A stretch of 51,552 nt of DNA from Bacteroidales bacterium (GTDB lineage: Bacteria; Bacteroidota; Bacteroidia; Bacteroidales; WCHB1-69): positions 1-51,552 of the forward strand of contig JAKSMD010000006.1 in assembly GCA_024400815.1 (NCBI GenBank), read 5' to 3'. The translations under genes were made by a program, and so were the position numbers. The notes under the pieces were generated by a model, which worked only from the letters and a program-made list of their open reading frames with translations, made no database searches and was not told the origin of the DNA. Shown here in pieces: positions 33,753 through 42,299 of the stretch (within the stretch, counting starts at the first letter, position 1; every line of letters starts with the position of its first letter).

Positions 33753-35243
33753 ATGAATAAATTAACAAAATTAACTGGTTTGTTTCTCGTTATCTCTCTC
33801 CTCACAGTGATGTCTTCCTGTAAGAAAGAGGCTTCCCCCACTACGGGCTGGAATTATAACGATGCTAAAAACGGAGGTTTCGAAGTGGCTCCTTTTGAAG
33901 AACAAGAAACTGGTCCGGGACTCGTTTTCATCGAAGGTGGTTCCTTCGTAATGGGTCAAATGGAAGAAGATGTAATGAAAGATTGGAACAACACCCAACG
34001 CCGCGTTTCTGTCGCTTCCTTCTATATGGATGAATGCGAAATTTCTAATGTGGATTATCTCGAATACCTTTATTGGTTGGAAAGAGTTTTCATCCCTCAA
34101 GATTTGAAGGTGGTTTATGACAACGCCCTTCCTGATGAAAACGTTTGGCGCGATCGCCTCGGTTATAACGAACCTGACGTTGAATATTATTTCCGTCACC
34201 CGGCATTCAAACATTATCCAGTAGTTGGCGTTAACTGGCTCCAAGCCACTAACTATGCTGCTTGGCGTACCGACCGTGTGAACGAAAAAATATTGGCTGA
34301 CCGCGGCTATGTCGAATATGCTGAAACCCCTACGGCTGAAGGCTACTTCAATACGGATGCTTACTTGACGTACGAAACTTATGAAGCTGAAGGCCAAAAA
34401 AGACTTCGCTATATCTCTTCCGGTGAATATCGTAATGTTAAAATGGAAGATGGTATCTTGCTCCCGAAATATCGACTCCCGACCGAAGCTGAATGGGAAT
34501 ATGCTGCTTATGGCATCGTTGGCAATACCCTCAATGAACGCGTCCTCGAACGTAAGGTTTATCCTTGGAACGGGCAACAACTTCGTACGGAAGACAAAAA
34601 ATACTATGGCGATTTCATGACCAATATCCGTCGTGGCCGTGGCGACTATATGGGTGTCGCAAGCGCTTTGAATGATGCCGGCTTCAAAACCAAAGAAGTT
34701 AAATCCGACTGGCCGAACGACTACGGCTTGTATCAAATGGCAGGTAACGTCTCTGAATGGGTTATGGATGTTTACAGACAAAGTTCTCATGACGATGTGA
34801 CAGAATACAACCCGTTCCGTGGTAACTACTTCGAAACGAAGAAACTCCTTGAAGACGGTACTGTTGCTGAACGTGATAGCGTGGGTAGAATCCCAATGGT
34901 TCCTGTTTCTGACTTCAAAAATGATAGAAGACGCAACTATCGTGCTGCTGACAACAAGAACTATCTCGATGGTGACTGGCAATCTCTTCAAAATATGGAT
35001 GATTGGGCTACAGCAGCCTCTAATACTGAAGCTACTGAAAAAATGTACCGTAAAGCCGATGCTGCTTATGCTTACTCTTTGGTTAGCGATCAAGCTCGCG
35101 TGTATAAAGGTGGCTCCTGGAGAGATATCCCTTACTGGTCTTCCCCTGGCACAAGACGTTATCTTGATGAAGACGAATCTACTGACTATATTGGATTCCG
35201 TTGCGCTATGGCAAGAGTCGGTTCCCAAACACAAGGCAAATAA
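33753..35243 (+). CDS. gldJ: Gliding motility lipoprotein GldJ (FGE-sulfatase fold)
   Basis: The 496-residue lipoprotein (acylated C23 in VMSSCKKE) has a formylglycine-generating-enzyme-like fold. The features that point to GldJ rather than GldK/PorK are TGWNYND and NGGFE near the start, GPGLVFIEGGSFVMG, EDVMKDWNN, VWRDRLGYNEPD and WRTDRVNE. GldK typically opens with a GMVFIPxGSF form instead. The C-terminal part has GNVSEWVMDVY, KGGSWRD and the GFRCAM ending of the fold. GldJ is needed for gliding and stabilises GldK in Flavobacterium, where it is adjacent to porU and porV, as here. No gldL, gldM or gldN follows. GldK remains the main alternative. Confidence 0.8.
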   Translation: MNKLTKLTGLFLVISLLTVMSSCKKEASPTTGWNYNDAKNGGFEVAPFEEQETGPGLVFIEGGSFVMGQMEEDVMKDWNNTQRRVSVASFYMDECEISNVDYLEYLYWLERVFIPQDLKVVYDNALPDENVWRDRLGYNEPDVEYYFRHPAFKHYPVVGVNWLQATNYAAWRTDRVNEKILADRGYVEYAETPTAEGYFNTDAYLTYETYEAEGQKRLRYISSGEYRNVKMEDGILLPKYRLPTEAEWEYAAYGIVGNTLNERVLERKVYPWNGQQLRTEDKKYYGDFMTNIRRGRGDYMGVASALNDAGFKTKEVKSDWPNDYGLYQMAGNVSEWVMDVYRQSSHDDVTEYNPFRGNYFETKKLLEDGTVAERDSVGRIPMVPVSDFKNDRRRNYRAADNKNYLDGDWQSLQNMDDWATAASNTEATEKMYRKADAAYAYSLVSDQARVYKGGSWRDIPYWSSPGTRRYLDEDESTDYIGFRCAMARVGSQTQGK

Positions 35244-35258
35244 TTTTACAATGAATAT

Positions 35259-35292
35259 AAAAAAGGACGATCTTAACGGTCGTCCTTTTTTT
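35259..35292. terminator. Bidirectional terminator between gldJ and the META lipoprotein gene
   Basis: GGACGA and TCGTCC pair around a 9-base loop, with A-runs on the left and T-runs on the right (the stem extends with A-T pairs). It lies between two convergent genes whose stops are at 35243 and 35304. Confidence 0.85.
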
Positions 35293-35303
35293 GTTTGAAA
35301 TTA

Positions 35304-35720
35304 TTAAGATTCAAATTTTAGAATTTCAACTTTCCCAGCGTAGAGCGTTAAAGTGTTTCCCGATATAGTGAAATTGTTGATTTCAGCTTTCAATGCCTGT
35401 ATTACGCTCTTTTCTGTTTCCATTTCATGGCATAATCGCTTGGTCGCTCCAGAATAGGTCAATTCTATTTTCTGTTTTTTCTGGTAATAGGTGCCGAAAA
35501 ATGTATTGCATCCTAAATTTCCGTTGAAATTGCCATCTGCATCAAAGATGATAAAAGGTTGAATGACCTGATTGCTGTCTATTGCTTCACCATTGATGGC
35601 TACAAGGTTCCATTGGGTTCCGACCAGCGGTTTGTTGTTTGCTTCTGTGGCCTTATTCGTAGTCTTGCATCCGACAAAACATACAGCGGCAAGAATCATT
35701 GTGGTAATCTTTAGCTTCAT
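35304..35720 (-). CDS. META-domain (HslJ-like) lipoprotein
   Basis: The 138-residue protein has a lipoprotein signal with cysteine at residue 18 (AAVCFVGCKTT). The META domain follows: VGTQWNLVAINGEAI near 33-47, the DADGNFNGNLGCNTFFGTY block, and the strand LTYSGATKRLC. Homologues include E. coli HslJ, linked to novobiocin resistance, and short envelope lipoproteins of unknown function. Its ATG overlaps the engB stop as ATGA, suggesting coupled translation at the end of an envC-engB-META unit. Confidence 0.87.
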   Translation of the reverse strand: MKLKITTMILAAVCFVGCKTTNKATEANNKPLVGTQWNLVAINGEAIDSNQVIQPFIIFDADGNFNGNLGCNTFFGTYYQKKQKIELTYSGATKRLCHEMETEKSVIQALKAEINNFTISGNTLTLYAGKVEILKFES

Positions 35721-36346
35721 ACTGATGTGTTTTGATTGTTTGTATTTTCTTGATATTGTAAATTTAATTGTTCAATGAAATCGAGTATTTTGTCTTTCCC
35801 CAAACCGTTTTCGGCCGATGAGACCATGATGTAAGGTAACTCTTCCCAATTCTCATACAGCTTGTTTTTGAAGCGTTGTACGTTGCCTTGCACTTTGTTT
35901 GCGGAAAGTTTGTCGGCCTTTGTGAAAATCAATGCGAAGGGAATCTGCATCTCGCCGAGATTCTCAATAAACTCCAAGTCTATTTTTTGCGGTTCTAATC
36001 GGGAATCTATCAAGACGAAGACAACCTGCAGGTTTTCGCGCAGACGGAAATAGTCATTTATCATTTTCTGCCATTTGGCACGCATCGCTTTCGATATGGA
36101 GGCATAACCATATCCTGGCAAATCCACCAAGTACCAATTCTTGTTGATGAGGAAATGATTGATGGTTTGCGTTTTTCCTGGTTTTGAGGAGGTCTTCGCG
36201 AGACTCTTGTTGTTGACTAGCATGTTGATGAGCGATGATTTGCCAACATTAGAGCGGCCGATGAATGCATATTCTGGAAGATTGCCTTCAGGACATTTGT
36301 GCCAATCGGTGACACTTTGAATAAAAGTGGCGTTTTTTACGATCAT
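35717..36346 (-). CDS. engB: Ribosome biogenesis GTPase EngB (YsxC/YihA)
   Basis: The 209-residue TrmE-Era-EngA-EngB superfamily GTPase is required for large-subunit assembly in many bacteria. G1 is GRSNVGKSS at residues 30-38, G3 is DLPGYGYA, and G4 is TKADK. Length is typical. It starts 4 bases after the EnvC-like gene and its stop overlaps the start of the META lipoprotein gene. The combination of a ribosome factor and two cell-envelope genes in one unit is probably a matter of coordinated growth. Confidence 0.95.
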   Translation of the reverse strand: MIVKNATFIQSVTDWHKCPEGNLPEYAFIGRSNVGKSSLINMLVNNKSLAKTSSKPGKTQTINHFLINKNWYLVDLPGYGYASISKAMRAKWQKMINDYFRLRENLQVVFVLIDSRLEPQKIDLEFIENLGEMQIPFALIFTKADKLSANKVQGNVQRFKNKLYENWEELPYIMVSSAENGLGKDKILDFIEQLNLQYQENTNNQNTSV

Positions 36347-36350
36347 AGGA

Positions 36351-37676
36351 TTATCTTCTTGCCAACCAGCTGTTGGGGTTTAAGTATGCGTTGTTTTTCC
36401 AAATCTCGAAATGAAGTTCGTATGTGTTCGAACTTGCATTTTTACCGACTGTCCCAATAGTTTGCTTAGTAGATACTTTGTCGCCTTTTTTGACGCTGAT
36501 GCTGGCGAGATTCTGATAAACAGTGAGGTATTCGCCATGACGTATCATCACGACCTTGGTGCCCATGATATCCATGATGGTAGTGACTTCGCCTTGGAAA
36601 ACGGCACGAACCGCTGTGCCCGCATCGGTCATGATGTCAATGCCATGATTTTCAATCATCACAGAAGGAACGTCGGGGTGCGGGTAGTTGCCGAAATCGC
36701 TGACTTTGGCGCCTTTGGCAACTGGCCAAGGCAATGCGCCTTTATTGTTGACGAACGAGGTGTTCAAGGATTTCTCTTCCGGAGTTAGAGCAATTGTTGC
36801 GCTGCTTCGTGTAGATGTGCTGGCATTGCTGCTTGAAGATGAAGTCTTACTGCCGCTATTGGAAGACGAACTGCTGGATTTGCCGGTAGAAGCTGCTGCT
36901 GCTTTGGCCCGTTTGGCATTGGCTGCTGCAATTTCAGCCTTGATGGCTTGTTGGATGGCCGCATCAAGTTCCTTTCTCTTCTTCTGCTTTGCCTTAAGAT
37001 CCGCACTTAACTGTTGCGATTTCTTCTTTAGCTCTTCCGCATTTTTGGTCTTCTGACGGCGGTCGCTTTCCAAATTCTTGATTTCGGTTTCTTTGCCAGA
37101 TAGCAACGTGAGCTTTTCATTTTTGAGTGCAATAATAGCATTGTTTTTTTCCTGCAACTCGGCTTGCGTTCTGGCAATCTGGTCTGCTTGACTGCGTACA
37201 TTCTGGGAGAATATGGTGTAGTAGCGCAATCGGCGGAACATCTGTGAAAAATCATCCGAAGCTAAAATGAAGGTTACTTTGTCCATCAATTTCCGGTTGC
37301 GATAGGCCATATAGACCACTTGCGCATAATCGGCCTTCATATAGTCCAACTTCTTTTGCAGGTTTTCAATCATCTGCTGGTTGAGTTCCTGCTCTTCTTC
37401 CATTTGCATGATTTCCGCATTCAATGCCGTGATGAGTTTTTCACGATTGTTGATTTGCTGCCGAAGCACCGCTATCTGTTGCAAAGAGGCCTTCTGATTT
37501 TTTTCTGTTTTTTTGAGCAAACTTTGCGTGTTGGCAATCTCTTTTTCTATTTTTTGCTTGTCCTTTTTCAACTGCGTACTGCTCTTTTGTGCATCACAAT
37601 ATTGTGTGCCAAAAAGGCATAATATGGTGAAAATAAGGGCAATAAGACGCTTTGTATGTTGCTTTTGGTTTCTCAT
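36351..37676 (-). CDS. EnvC-like murein hydrolase activator (degenerate M23)
   Basis: About 441 residues: signal peptide (IALIFTILCLFGTQYCDAQ), a long coiled coil over roughly residues 30-250 with heptad-like KIEKEIANTQSLL, a Ser/Ala-rich linker near 265-295, and a C-terminal LytM/M23 domain. Zinc ligands are altered: the canonical HxGxD becomes NHGID, and the HLHFE motif is ELHFE. An inactive LytM domain with a coiled coil is the EnvC pattern, activating amidases for daughter-cell separation. The ATG at 37676 is chosen because the longer frame to 37760 crosses the promoter at 37704-37711. Confidence 0.88.
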   Translation of the reverse strand: MRNQKQHTKRLIALIFTILCLFGTQYCDAQKSSTQLKKDKQKIEKEIANTQSLLKKTEKNQKASLQQIAVLRQQINNREKLITALNAEIMQMEEEQELNQQMIENLQKKLDYMKADYAQVVYMAYRNRKLMDKVTFILASDDFSQMFRRLRYYTIFSQNVRSQADQIARTQAELQEKNNAIIALKNEKLTLLSGKETEIKNLESDRRQKTKNAEELKKKSQQLSADLKAKQKKRKELDAAIQQAIKAEIAAANAKRAKAAAASTGKSSSSSSNSGSKTSSSSSNASTSTRSSATIALTPEEKSLNTSFVNNKGALPWPVAKGAKVSDFGNYPHPDVPSVMIENHGIDIMTDAGTAVRAVFQGEVTTIMDIMGTKVVMIRHGEYLTVYQNLASISVKKGDKVSTKQTIGTVGKNASSNTYELHFEIWKNNAYLNPNSWLARR

Positions 37677-37703
37677 ATAGGTATAATAAGGTAATATCTT
37701 TTG

Positions 37704-37711
37704 CAAAGATA
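37704..37711 (-). promoter_or_regulatory. -7 promoter box for the envC-like-engB-META unit
   Basis: Plus-strand CAAAGATA reads TATCTTTG on the minus strand, 27 bases upstream of the chosen ATG. Confidence 0.65.
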
Positions 37712-37835
37712 CAATCCTAATAACGAAAAATAGGTGCTGTAAAGTATTTTTTATAAACATGTTAAGGTTAAATTTTTGGACTTGTTTAGCGCATGAAAAA
37801 ACGAAGTTCCCAGTGCTTGAAATGCGCCTGTTTTA

Positions 37836-37866
37836 TTGCTGATAAATTGTTTTTTTTGTACTTTTG
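37836..37866 (+). promoter_or_regulatory. Bacteroidota-type promoter for purL
   Basis: TTG (37836-37838), a 20-base spacer and TACTTTTG (37859-37866) fit the -33/-7 consensus. It ends 24 bases before the purL ATG. No purine riboswitch is visible in so short a leader. Confidence 0.7.
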
Positions 37867-37890
37867 CAACTTCAATAAAATACTCCAGTT

Positions 37891-40800
37891 ATGCGCAACG
37901 CTCGAATTTTCGTAGAAAAAAAACATGGCTTTGATTTGGAAGCCGCTCATTTGAAAGAAACTCTCAATCAGAATTTTAATTTGTCTATCCGTGGTTTGCG
38001 GATCTTGAATGTCTATGATATTTTCAATGTAGATGAAGTCTTGTTGGAAAGATGCAAGGTCGGCGTTCTTTCCGAACCAGTGGTAGATGAGATTTTTGAA
38101 GATTTTTCTTTGGATGGTCTAACCTATCTCGCGGTGGAATTTTTGCCGGGACAGTTCGACCAACGTGCCGACAGTGCGATGCAATGCATGTCTTTGCTCG
38201 ACCCTAAAACGGAGGCGGTTATTAAGAGCGGCAAAGTCTATATTTTTGATGCAGAATTGACGGATGCTCAGTTTGCTCAAATTCGAAAATACTGTATCAA
38301 TGAAGTTGAAGCTCGCGAAAAAGATATGAGCGTTTTGGAAATCACGGAGAATCCGGAAGTGATGGATGTCCCTATTTATGAGAAGTTCACTTCTTGGACA
38401 AGGGATGAATTGGAAGCCTTCCGCGTGAAAATGGGTCTGGCTATGTCTTTGGAAGATATTGCTTTCGTTCAAGATTATTTTAAGAATGAAGAAAAAAGAG
38501 AACCTTCTGATACGGAAATTAAGTTGTTAGACACCTATTGGAGTGATCATTGCCGTCATACGACTTTTGAAACCGAACTCAAAAATATTGTGTTTACCCC
38601 ATCTGCTATGGCCTATCAACTGCAAGAAGCCTATGAACAGTATCTTGCTATGCGTAATGAAGTTTATGCGGGTAAAAACAAGCCTCAAACTTTGATGGAT
38701 ATGGCTTGCATCAACGGCAAATATGAGCGCAAGGCCGGCAATTTGGAGGATATGGAGGTCTCAGAAGAAAATAACGCTTGCAGTATCTATATCAATGTGG
38801 ATGTGGATGGCAAGACGGAACCTTGGTTGCTGATGTTCAAAAATGAAACACACAACCATCCTACGGAAATCGAACCGTTTGGTGGAGCGGCCACTTGTGT
38901 CGGCGGTGCTATCCGCGACCCGTTGAGTGGCCGTAGCTATGTCTATCAAGCCTTGCGCGTTACAGGTGCTGGCAATATCAATGCGCCAATGAGTGAGACT
39001 ATGGAAGGCAAACTTCCGCAATCTGTGATCAGCAAAAACGCAGCGGCTGGTTACTCTTCCTATGGCAATCAAATCGGTTTAGCAACAACCCATGTGCGCG
39101 AGATTTATCACGATGATTATCGTGCTAAGCGTCTCGAAATCGGTGCTGTTGTAGGCGCAGCCCCTGTTGACCATGTGCGTCGCGAATGCCCGCAACCTGG
39201 CGATGTGGTCATTATGTTCGGCGGCCGCACCGGCCGTGACGGTATTGGAGGCGCAACCGGCGCTTCTAAGGAACACAATGAGAAATCCCTGGATACTTGC
39301 GCCGCTGAAGTCCAAAAGGGCAATGCACCAGAAGAACGCAAGATCCAACATCTTTTCCGCCGTCCTGAAGTTACCAGATTGGTAAAAAAATCCAATGACT
39401 TTGGCGCCGGCGGCGTTAGTGTGGCTATCGGCGAACTCTCCGATGGCTTGAAAATTGATTTGGATTCTGTTAGAACAAAATATAAAGGCCTGAATGGTAC
39501 GGAAGTCGCTATCAGCGAGTCCCAAGAACGCATGAGCGTGGTGGTTGATGCTAATGATGTGGAGACTTTCTTCGAATATTGCCGTCAGGAAAATATTGAA
39601 GCCAACATTATCGCAAAGGTTACGGATGATAATCGTTTGACGATGACCTGGCGGGGCAAAACTATCGTGGATTTGAGCCGCGACTTCATCAATACCAATG
39701 GCGTTCGACAAAAGACAGATGTGTTGGTTAATGCTATTCCGGACAATGTTTTGGAAGCACAACCGGTCAACGGGAAGAATATGCAGGAGCAAATGTTGAG
39801 CTGCCTGACGAACCCGAATGTGGCTTCACAAAAAGGTTTGATTGAAATGTTTGATGCTACCATTGGCGCTACCACAGTCTTGATGCCTTTTGGTGGCAAA
39901 CATCAATTGACGGAAACGCAAGCTTCTGTTCAGAAGTTGCCGGTCTTGCACGGACATACCAACACGGCCAGCGTGATGGCATTTGGATATAACCCATTCA
40001 TCGCCATGCGCTCTCCATTCCATGCTTCTGTATTCGCTATTTTGGAATCTATGTCTAAATTGGTAGCCACAGGCGCTGATTATCAGAAGATTAGATTTAC
40101 TTTCCAAGAGTACTTTGAAAAAATGCACGACCCCAAATGTTGGGGCAAACCTTGTGCAGCTATGCTCGGCTCCGTTTGGATGCTCAAGCAGTTCGGCTTG
40201 GCCGCACTCGGCGGCAAGGACTCTATGAGTGGCACTTTCAAGGATTTGAATGTTCCTCCAACTTTCGTTTCTTTTGCTATCACGACTGAAAATGCAAGAA
40301 ACATCATCTCTCCGGAATTTAAACAAAAAGGCAATTATATCTATTTTATTCAAAACAAGTTGGAAAATTGCTTGCCCAATGTTGAAAATACCAAACGCAT
40401 TTTCTCCTATGTTCATGAGAATACGCTGAATGGCAATATTGTATCTGCCTTCACACTTCAATATGGCGGTATTGCCGAAGCATTGGCTAAGATGAGTTTC
40501 GGTAATGATTTGGGATTTAATATCCATACGGACCTTCTTTTGTTCGATTACGGCTATGGTAGTTTTGTAGTGGAATCTAAGGTCAAACTGGATGCGGACT
40601 TTGCTATTGAACTGGGTCAGGTGGCCGAGCAATTTGTAATCAATGGTGAAATGATAGATAAAGCTGCTTGCCTGCAAGCATGGCGTGGGGTTTATTGCAA
40701 ACTCTATCCGGATATGGTTGAAAACGAAACCGCTTCTGTTGGAGAAGCGTTTGCTATCAATAGCAAATGTCAGCAGATGCCGAAGTCTCCGGTGAAAGTG

Positions 40801-41601
40801 GATAAACCGAAGGTTATCTTGCCGGTATTTCCAGGAACAAACTGCGATTATGATACTGCAAAGGCCTTTGAAGATGCTGGCGCCGAACCTCATATTTTTG
40901 TGTTCCGTAATCTAAATGAAACGGAAATCAACAAGTCGCTGGACGAATTGGCTGCAGCGATACGTGATTCTCAAATTCTGGCGTTGAGCGGTGGCTTTAG
41001 CTCTGGCGATGAACCGGATGGCAGCGGCAAGTTTATTGCTACGGTTTTGAATAATGCTCAAATTAAGGCCGCTGTTAACGACTTGCTGGCGCGCAAGGGG
41101 CTGGTGATTGGCATCTGTAATGGATTCCAAGCTTTGGTGAAATCTGGTTTGCTGCCATTCGGTCGTTTGGGCGACATTACGCCGGCTTCTCCAACATTGT
41201 ATCACAACAATATCAATCGTCATATCTCTCGCTTGGTTCGCACGCGTATCGCAACAGTGAACTCTCCATGGCTGAGCTCTTTCCAAGTGGGCGATGTTCA
41301 CCATATTGCCGTTAGTCACGGCGAAGGCAAGTTCGTCGTGAATGAGGAATTGGCGCGCCAACTGTTCGAAAACGGACAAGTGGCATTCCAATACTGTGAT
41401 GAGCAGGGCGCTCCTACTATGGATCCGAAAGATAATCCTAATGGCTCTTTCTATGCTATTGAAGGTATTGTGTCCCCTGACGGCTTGATTCTGGGAAAGA
41501 TGGGCCATAGCGAACGTAAGGGCGAGAATCTTTATAAGAATATTGAAGGCAATAAAATCCAAGATCTTTTCCAAAATGCTGTAGATTATTTCCGTAAATA
41601 A
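37891..41601 (+). CDS. purL: Phosphoribosylformylglycinamidine synthase (single chain)
   Basis: The 1236-residue protein converts FGAR to FGAM in purine synthesis with glutamine and ATP. It is the long, single-chain form joining an N-terminal PurS-like region, two AIR-synthase-like ATP-grasp-independent modules and a C-terminal class I glutaminase. Landmarks are DTYWSDHCRHTTFET, KNETHNHPTEIEPFGGAATC, GGKDSMSGTF, PGTNCDYDTAKAFEDAG and GICNGFQALVKSGLLP, with nucleophile C1076 and a downstream SHGEGKF. Length is close to E. coli PurL (about 1295). It starts a rightward series with the nuclease-family and YfhO-like genes. Confidence 0.97.
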   Translation: MRNARIFVEKKHGFDLEAAHLKETLNQNFNLSIRGLRILNVYDIFNVDEVLLERCKVGVLSEPVVDEIFEDFSLDGLTYLAVEFLPGQFDQRADSAMQCMSLLDPKTEAVIKSGKVYIFDAELTDAQFAQIRKYCINEVEAREKDMSVLEITENPEVMDVPIYEKFTSWTRDELEAFRVKMGLAMSLEDIAFVQDYFKNEEKREPSDTEIKLLDTYWSDHCRHTTFETELKNIVFTPSAMAYQLQEAYEQYLAMRNEVYAGKNKPQTLMDMACINGKYERKAGNLEDMEVSEENNACSIYINVDVDGKTEPWLLMFKNETHNHPTEIEPFGGAATCVGGAIRDPLSGRSYVYQALRVTGAGNINAPMSETMEGKLPQSVISKNAAAGYSSYGNQIGLATTHVREIYHDDYRAKRLEIGAVVGAAPVDHVRRECPQPGDVVIMFGGRTGRDGIGGATGASKEHNEKSLDTCAAEVQKGNAPEERKIQHLFRRPEVTRLVKKSNDFGAGGVSVAIGELSDGLKIDLDSVRTKYKGLNGTEVAISESQERMSVVVDANDVETFFEYCRQENIEANIIAKVTDDNRLTMTWRGKTIVDLSRDFINTNGVRQKTDVLVNAIPDNVLEAQPVNGKNMQEQMLSCLTNPNVASQKGLIEMFDATIGATTVLMPFGGKHQLTETQASVQKLPVLHGHTNTASVMAFGYNPFIAMRSPFHASVFAILESMSKLVATGADYQKIRFTFQEYFEKMHDPKCWGKPCAAMLGSVWMLKQFGLAALGGKDSMSGTFKDLNVPPTFVSFAITTENARNIISPEFKQKGNYIYFIQNKLENCLPNVENTKRIFSYVHENTLNGNIVSAFTLQYGGIAEALAKMSFGNDLGFNIHTDLLLFDYGYGSFVVESKVKLDADFAIELGQVAEQFVINGEMIDKAACLQAWRGVYCKLYPDMVENETASVGEAFAINSKCQQMPKSPVKVDKPKVILPVFPGTNCDYDTAKAFEDAGAEPHIFVFRNLNETEINKSLDELAAAIRDSQILALSGGFSSGDEPDGSGKFIATVLNNAQIKAAVNDLLARKGLVIGICNGFQALVKSGLLPFGRLGDITPASPTLYHNNINRHISRLVRTRIATVNSPWLSSFQVGDVHHIAVSHGEGKFVVNEELARQLFENGQVAFQYCDEQGAPTMDPKDNPNGSFYAIEGIVSPDGLILGKMGHSERKGENLYKNIEGNKIQDLFQNAVDYFRK

Positions 41602-41648
41602 TCTCGTCAGGGAACTGAACGTATCGTCTGATTTATAAATTGCATTAT

Positions 41649-42260
41649 ATGGGCAAAATAGAACTGACTGTGGCAGATATACATGCGGCATCTCAGCCGT
41701 CGGAGGCCTTTTCTTTGATATTGAAGGAAAAAGAGGGAAGACGCTATGTGCCTGTGATCATCGGCATGAGTGAGGCGCGCGCGATATTGGTGGAACTGAA
41801 CCAATCGCCTACGCATCGCCCACTGACACATGAACTGTTTGTCTCTTTGGCGGACAATTTTGCTTGCAGCCTGGTCGAAGTCAATATCGTCCATTTTGAA
41901 AATGGAGTCTATTTTGCAGATATGCTGATGATGCGTTCGGATAGTACGCTGTTCCATTTGGATGCTCGGCCATCAGATGCTATTGCCTTGGCCCTCAAGT
42001 CGAATGCGCCCTTTTTTATGCAGGATGATATTTTTGAAGCCAACTGCCAAGAGGATACACAAGAGGATTCGGAGTATAATGAATTGGGAAATTTTGCGGA
42101 AGATATTTTAGATGAGGAAGATGTCGTTTCCGATTCGTATATTGATAAAAAATTGACTGAAATGACCACGGCAGAACTCCAATCTTTGTTGGAAGGCGCT
42201 GTGGAGAGCGAAGACTTTGAATTGGCAGAGAGAATTCAAAAAGAATTAAATAGAAGATAA
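41649..42260 (+). CDS. Bifunctional nuclease (BFN/DUF151) family protein with UVR motif
   Basis: The 203-residue protein has an N-terminal BFN domain (LILKEKEGRRYVPVIIGMSE, then FHLDARPSDAIALALKSNAPFF) and a C-terminal UVR motif (LQSLLEGAVESEDFELAERI) like the one linking UvrB and UvrC. An acidic stretch (residues about 136-160) joins them. Some BFN proteins show RNase and DNase activity; the role of the bacterial ones is not settled. The ATG at 41649 is preferred to the TTG at 41640. It follows purL by 47 bases. Confidence 0.88.
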   Translation: MGKIELTVADIHAASQPSEAFSLILKEKEGRRYVPVIIGMSEARAILVELNQSPTHRPLTHELFVSLADNFACSLVEVNIVHFENGVYFADMLMMRSDSTLFHLDARPSDAIALALKSNAPFFMQDDIFEANCQEDTQEDSEYNELGNFAEDILDEEDVVSDSYIDKKLTEMTTAELQSLLEGAVESEDFELAERIQKELNRR

Positions 42261-42299
42261 TCGTATTGGGCACTGAATAAGTATTGCCTTCGCTATTGT

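Noticed and set aside
33771-35234. A 487-codon open frame antisense to gldJ
   Set aside because: It mirrors the codon pattern of gldJ, has no recognisable domain, is rich in Ile, Phe and Ser as antisense frames usually are, and the sense gene is clear.
33753-35243. GldK/PorK identity for the FGE-fold lipoprotein
   Set aside because: The N-terminal and mid motifs fit GldJ better, and gldL, gldM and gldN do not follow. Kept as the main alternative.
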